Assembly: GCA_963664715.2 (NCBI GenBank)
Contig: CAXXUY010000015.1
Coordinates: forward strand, 186,001-250,000
DNA: 64,000 nt
Direction of reading: 5' to 3'
Source: JAPOXR01 sp963664715
Lineage (GTDB): Bacteria > Pseudomonadota > Alphaproteobacteria > Rhodobacterales > Rhodobacteraceae
In this document: one piece after another, positions 62,078 to 64,000 of the stretch
Numbering within the stretch: position 1 is the stretch's first letter
Layout: the number at the start of each line of letters is the position of its first letter
Notes under the pieces: generated by a model
Databases searched by the model: none
The model's input: the letters and a program-made list of their open reading frames with translations, nothing else
Told to the model about the DNA's origin: nothing
Made by a program: the position numbers and the translations under genes

Positions 62078-63349
62078 TCAGCACCCGAGCCCTTGAGACA
62101 CCTGCGCGTAGCTGGTCAGCGGGACTGCGCACATGCGGCTCCAGTCCGCCTTGTCGATGACCGGTTGATTCAACAGCTTGGTCATGTCCTCGAACTTGGC
62201 GAGCGCGGAGCAGCCGACCAGATCGGGATGTGCCGCCCTTCGGAATTGTGGCCAGACATCATTGCGTGCGCGGCGCCAGAATTCGCTGTCGTATCTCGAG
62301 CCGCAGGAATAGTGCCAACCGACGAACAGGCCGTAGCAGAGCATGTTGTTGACGAGAAATCGATTCACGACCGGGGCATCGCGCTCGAGATGTTCTGCAG
62401 AACGGTTGAGACGGATGTGGAGAACCATCCCGACCTGCAGCTGGGCCGACACGATCGCAGTTGCCTCGAGGGGCTCCATGAAAGCCGCAGCATTGCCGAT
62501 CCGGGCCACTCTACCGTCAAATATCTGGCGATTGACAAAATTCGGAAATGGAATGACAGCCCGTTGCTCGAATTCCGAAACACCATCCGACTCGAGGAGT
62601 GCGTCAAAGTCGGCTTCAACTTCGCCGAGGTCGGATACATTTCGATCGAAGATGTACCCGTAGGATGTGTGAGCTGTCAGCGGAATGACGAACACCCAAC
62701 CGTGCGGACGGGCAACCGCCCGGGTATAGGTATGTTGCAGAACAGGTCCGGCCCGCTCATTCCCGATGGTGGCCGGGCAGCGGCGGATGACGGCGGTATT
62801 GGTCGGGATGAAGGAAATGTCGATGTGCCGGTCGGGATCAATTTCCTTCGGGAACCCGCGGGCGTCGAAGACGAGGTCGTAGCGTTCCGGTGCCATGCCC
62901 TCGAATTCCACCTGCGCTCCTCCGTCCACACTGGAGATGCTCAGCACCTTCGCGTCAACGTGTTGCGCATGTGTGCATTCCTGCAGCAGTTCCGCCAGGA
63001 AGTCGGCGGACAGGTGGTAGGCGTATGAAACCTGTTGCGGCGTGAAGTAGTGGGTAAAGTTCTGATTTCGCCGGCCCCACCCCTCGAATGCAACGCCGTA
63101 TTTTCGGGTTCCCTTCAAACGCTGCTGCACGGATTCATGGGGCAGTGTCGTCAGTTCCTGCAATTGCTGCACCAGGCTGGGCCAACTGCCTTCACCCACT
63201 CCGATGACCGGAATGTTCGAGTCATAGATATGGTGCAACTCGTGATCGCCCTTGAGATGGTGGGTTACGCTCGCGGCCGCAAGGGACCCTGCGGTTCCTC
63301 GACCCACCACTGCAATCTTCCGCAGGGACCTTCTACCCGGTTGAATCAC
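62078..63349 (-). CDS. Flavin-dependent halogenase-like protein (tryptophan halogenase family)
   Basis: The 423-residue product has the FAD motif GRGTAGSLAA (16-25), GEGSWPSL (52-59), a Lys at about 83 in GTRKYGVAFEGWG near the place of the catalytic lysine, and the late GNAAAFMEPLEATAIVSAQL. The diagnostic WxWxIP is altered: GWVFVIPL replaces the second Trp by Phe. It is also shorter than typical halogenases (about 500-540). Chemistry could therefore be oxidation rather than halogenation. No carrier-protein or pathway gene is visible nearby in the window. Confidence 0.8.
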   Translation of the reverse strand: MIQPGRRSLRKIAVVGRGTAGSLAAASVTHHLKGDHELHHIYDSNIPVIGVGEGSWPSLVQQLQELTTLPHESVQQRLKGTRKYGVAFEGWGRRNQNFTHYFTPQQVSYAYHLSADFLAELLQECTHAQHVDAKVLSISSVDGGAQVEFEGMAPERYDLVFDARGFPKEIDPDRHIDISFIPTNTAVIRRCPATIGNERAGPVLQHTYTRAVARPHGWVFVIPLTAHTSYGYIFDRNVSDLGEVEADFDALLESDGVSEFEQRAVIPFPNFVNRQIFDGRVARIGNAAAFMEPLEATAIVSAQLQVGMVLHIRLNRSAEHLERDAPVVNRFLVNNMLCYGLFVGWHYSCGSRYDSEFWRRARNDVWPQFRRAAHPDLVGCSALAKFEDMTKLLNQPVIDKADWSRMCAVPLTSYAQVSQGLGC

Positions 63350-63823
63350 GATACTGTTCGTCCACAGCTATAGTTCGATCCGTTCTCACGCGGATCCACG
63401 GGTGCGTTGTGTACAGCAAGCCGTCACAGTGCCGCAAGGCAGCCCGGGTCAAGCAGGATCTGGATCAACGCGCTGGAATCGCGGTGAAGAGTCTTCGCCC
63501 CGACTTTCCGTCGACGTCCTGGGTCTCGGGTGGATGACCGGGTTTGACCGGGTCACTTGACCGCAACTGTGCAATATCGGAGCTTCAGTTTCACTGCCCG
63601 CGGCCAAACCGGTAAACGGACCGGCCTGCAGTGCCGGAAGGGAAATTCGCGTCAAGTTCCGGCGAGACTGTGGAATACTTGTGGATAACCCTGTGGGGAA
63701 GTTGTGGAAGGAGGTTCAAGAACTGTTGAAATCTCGACTGCCCCGGACTGCCGGCATTGATGATCCGGGCCGGCACCTTGGTAGCAGCCTGCATGAGCGG
63801 TCAAGTTCCGCCCCTGAAGTGAA
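63350..63823. other. Gene-free stretch before the halogenase-like gene
   Basis: About 470 bases without a convincing gene. It contains one perfect DnaA-box-like TTATCCACA (minus strand, 63680-63688) among several GTGG units, and presumably the halogenase promoter. Confidence 0.4.
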
Positions 63824-64000
63824 TCAACGTATGCGTCGAAGGGCGGTCTGGGAAAACTCGCTGGCATCCAGATCATTCCGGAACTGAAAGTCAGTCCACT
63901 TGAGAACCGTGCTCGCACCGGTCAGGTGATTCTCCATGGTCTGTTCGTCTGCCCGCCAGTACTTGTCCAGGTATTGCCTGTAGCTCGAGAATGTGAGCGT
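63824..64000 (-). CDS. C-terminal end of an unidentified protein (partial)
   Basis: On the minus strand a frame is open from the window edge to a TGA at 63824-63826, giving 58 residues: SSYRQYLDKYWRADEQTM, then STVLKWTDFQFRNDLDASEF. The composition is protein-like, with aromatic and charged residues. It runs in the same direction as the halogenase-like gene. I do not recognise the family; the rest lies beyond 64000. Confidence 0.5.
   Translation of the reverse strand, partial: TLTFSSYRQYLDKYWRADEQTMENHLTGASTVLKWTDFQFRNDLDASEFSQTALRRIR

Noticed and set aside
63680..63688. DnaA-box-like TTATCCACA among several GTGG units
   Set aside because: A single perfect box without an AT-rich unwinding region, further clear boxes or dnaA/dnaN/parAB neighbours does not support an origin.

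Overview
The window looks like a chromosomal segment of an alphaproteobacterium. The clues are the order HIT protein / zf-CHCC zinc-finger protein / polA / DUF1285 protein / MoxR-DUF58-DUF4159 operon, general L-amino-acid (Aap-type) ABC transporters, and the general style of the proteins. No rRNA, tRNA or CRISPR array was seen. By eye, base composition is not uniform: about 2.7-22.3 kb is visibly more AT-rich than the rest (most clearly 12.6-13.4 kb) and is bracketed and interrupted by insertion-sequence debris, so it reads as an acquired catabolic island.

Layout. 0-0.9 kb: the tail of a 2OG-Fe(II) oxygenase-like gene and two small divergent genes. 0.9-2.7 kb: a complete ISNCY-like element with inverted ends and a 6-bp target duplication; a decayed second copy lies at 5.4-6.5 kb. 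2.7-4.6 kb: two small genes, a toprim/DUF3991-like remnant and a frameshifted TPP-enzyme remnant. 4.75-22.3 kb: the catabolic island. It has an RraA-like aldolase, a GntR/FCD regulator, two DHDPS-family lyases, a VOC-cupin fusion, a truncated aldehyde dehydrogenase, a DMT exporter, a leftward operon (GalB-like PIG-L protein, RidA, FAD amine/amino-acid oxidase, ABC ATPase, SDR, methyltransferase) and a divergent rightward set (binding protein and two permeases). A 14-bp palindrome of the form TGTnACATGTnACA lies before four of its transcription units. 22.3-23.7 kb: an IS630 gene interrupted by an IS21-like remnant.

24.1-35.0 kb is ordinary core genome: HIT, zf-CHCC, polA, DUF1285 and the MoxR/DUF58/BatA-DUF4159/membrane-protein operon. 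35.3-38.6 kb is a second Aap-type transporter without its ATPase. At 38.6-39.9 kb sits an Xre/ParS-type antitoxin whose overlapping RES-type toxin gene is broken by a nonsense codon and lacks its normal C-terminus.

40.9-63.3 kb is a second catabolic region: FucU, a BisC/TorA-type molybdoenzyme, an IclR regulator, a rhodanese, an FAD oxidoreductase, hydantoinase/oxoprolinase A and B, an SDR, a peptide-type ABC transporter with its own GntR-LacI hybrid regulator, a glutathione transferase, an N-acyl-D-amino-acid deacylase, a D-threonine-aldolase/D-serine-dehydratase-like PLP enzyme and a flavin halogenase-like protein. The window ends inside a leftward gene. The two regions suggest import and oxidation of unusual amino-acid-like compounds: the first through oxidase, RidA and aldolase steps, the second through ring opening of cyclic amides and deacylation of D-amino acids. 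Substrates are inferred, not shown.
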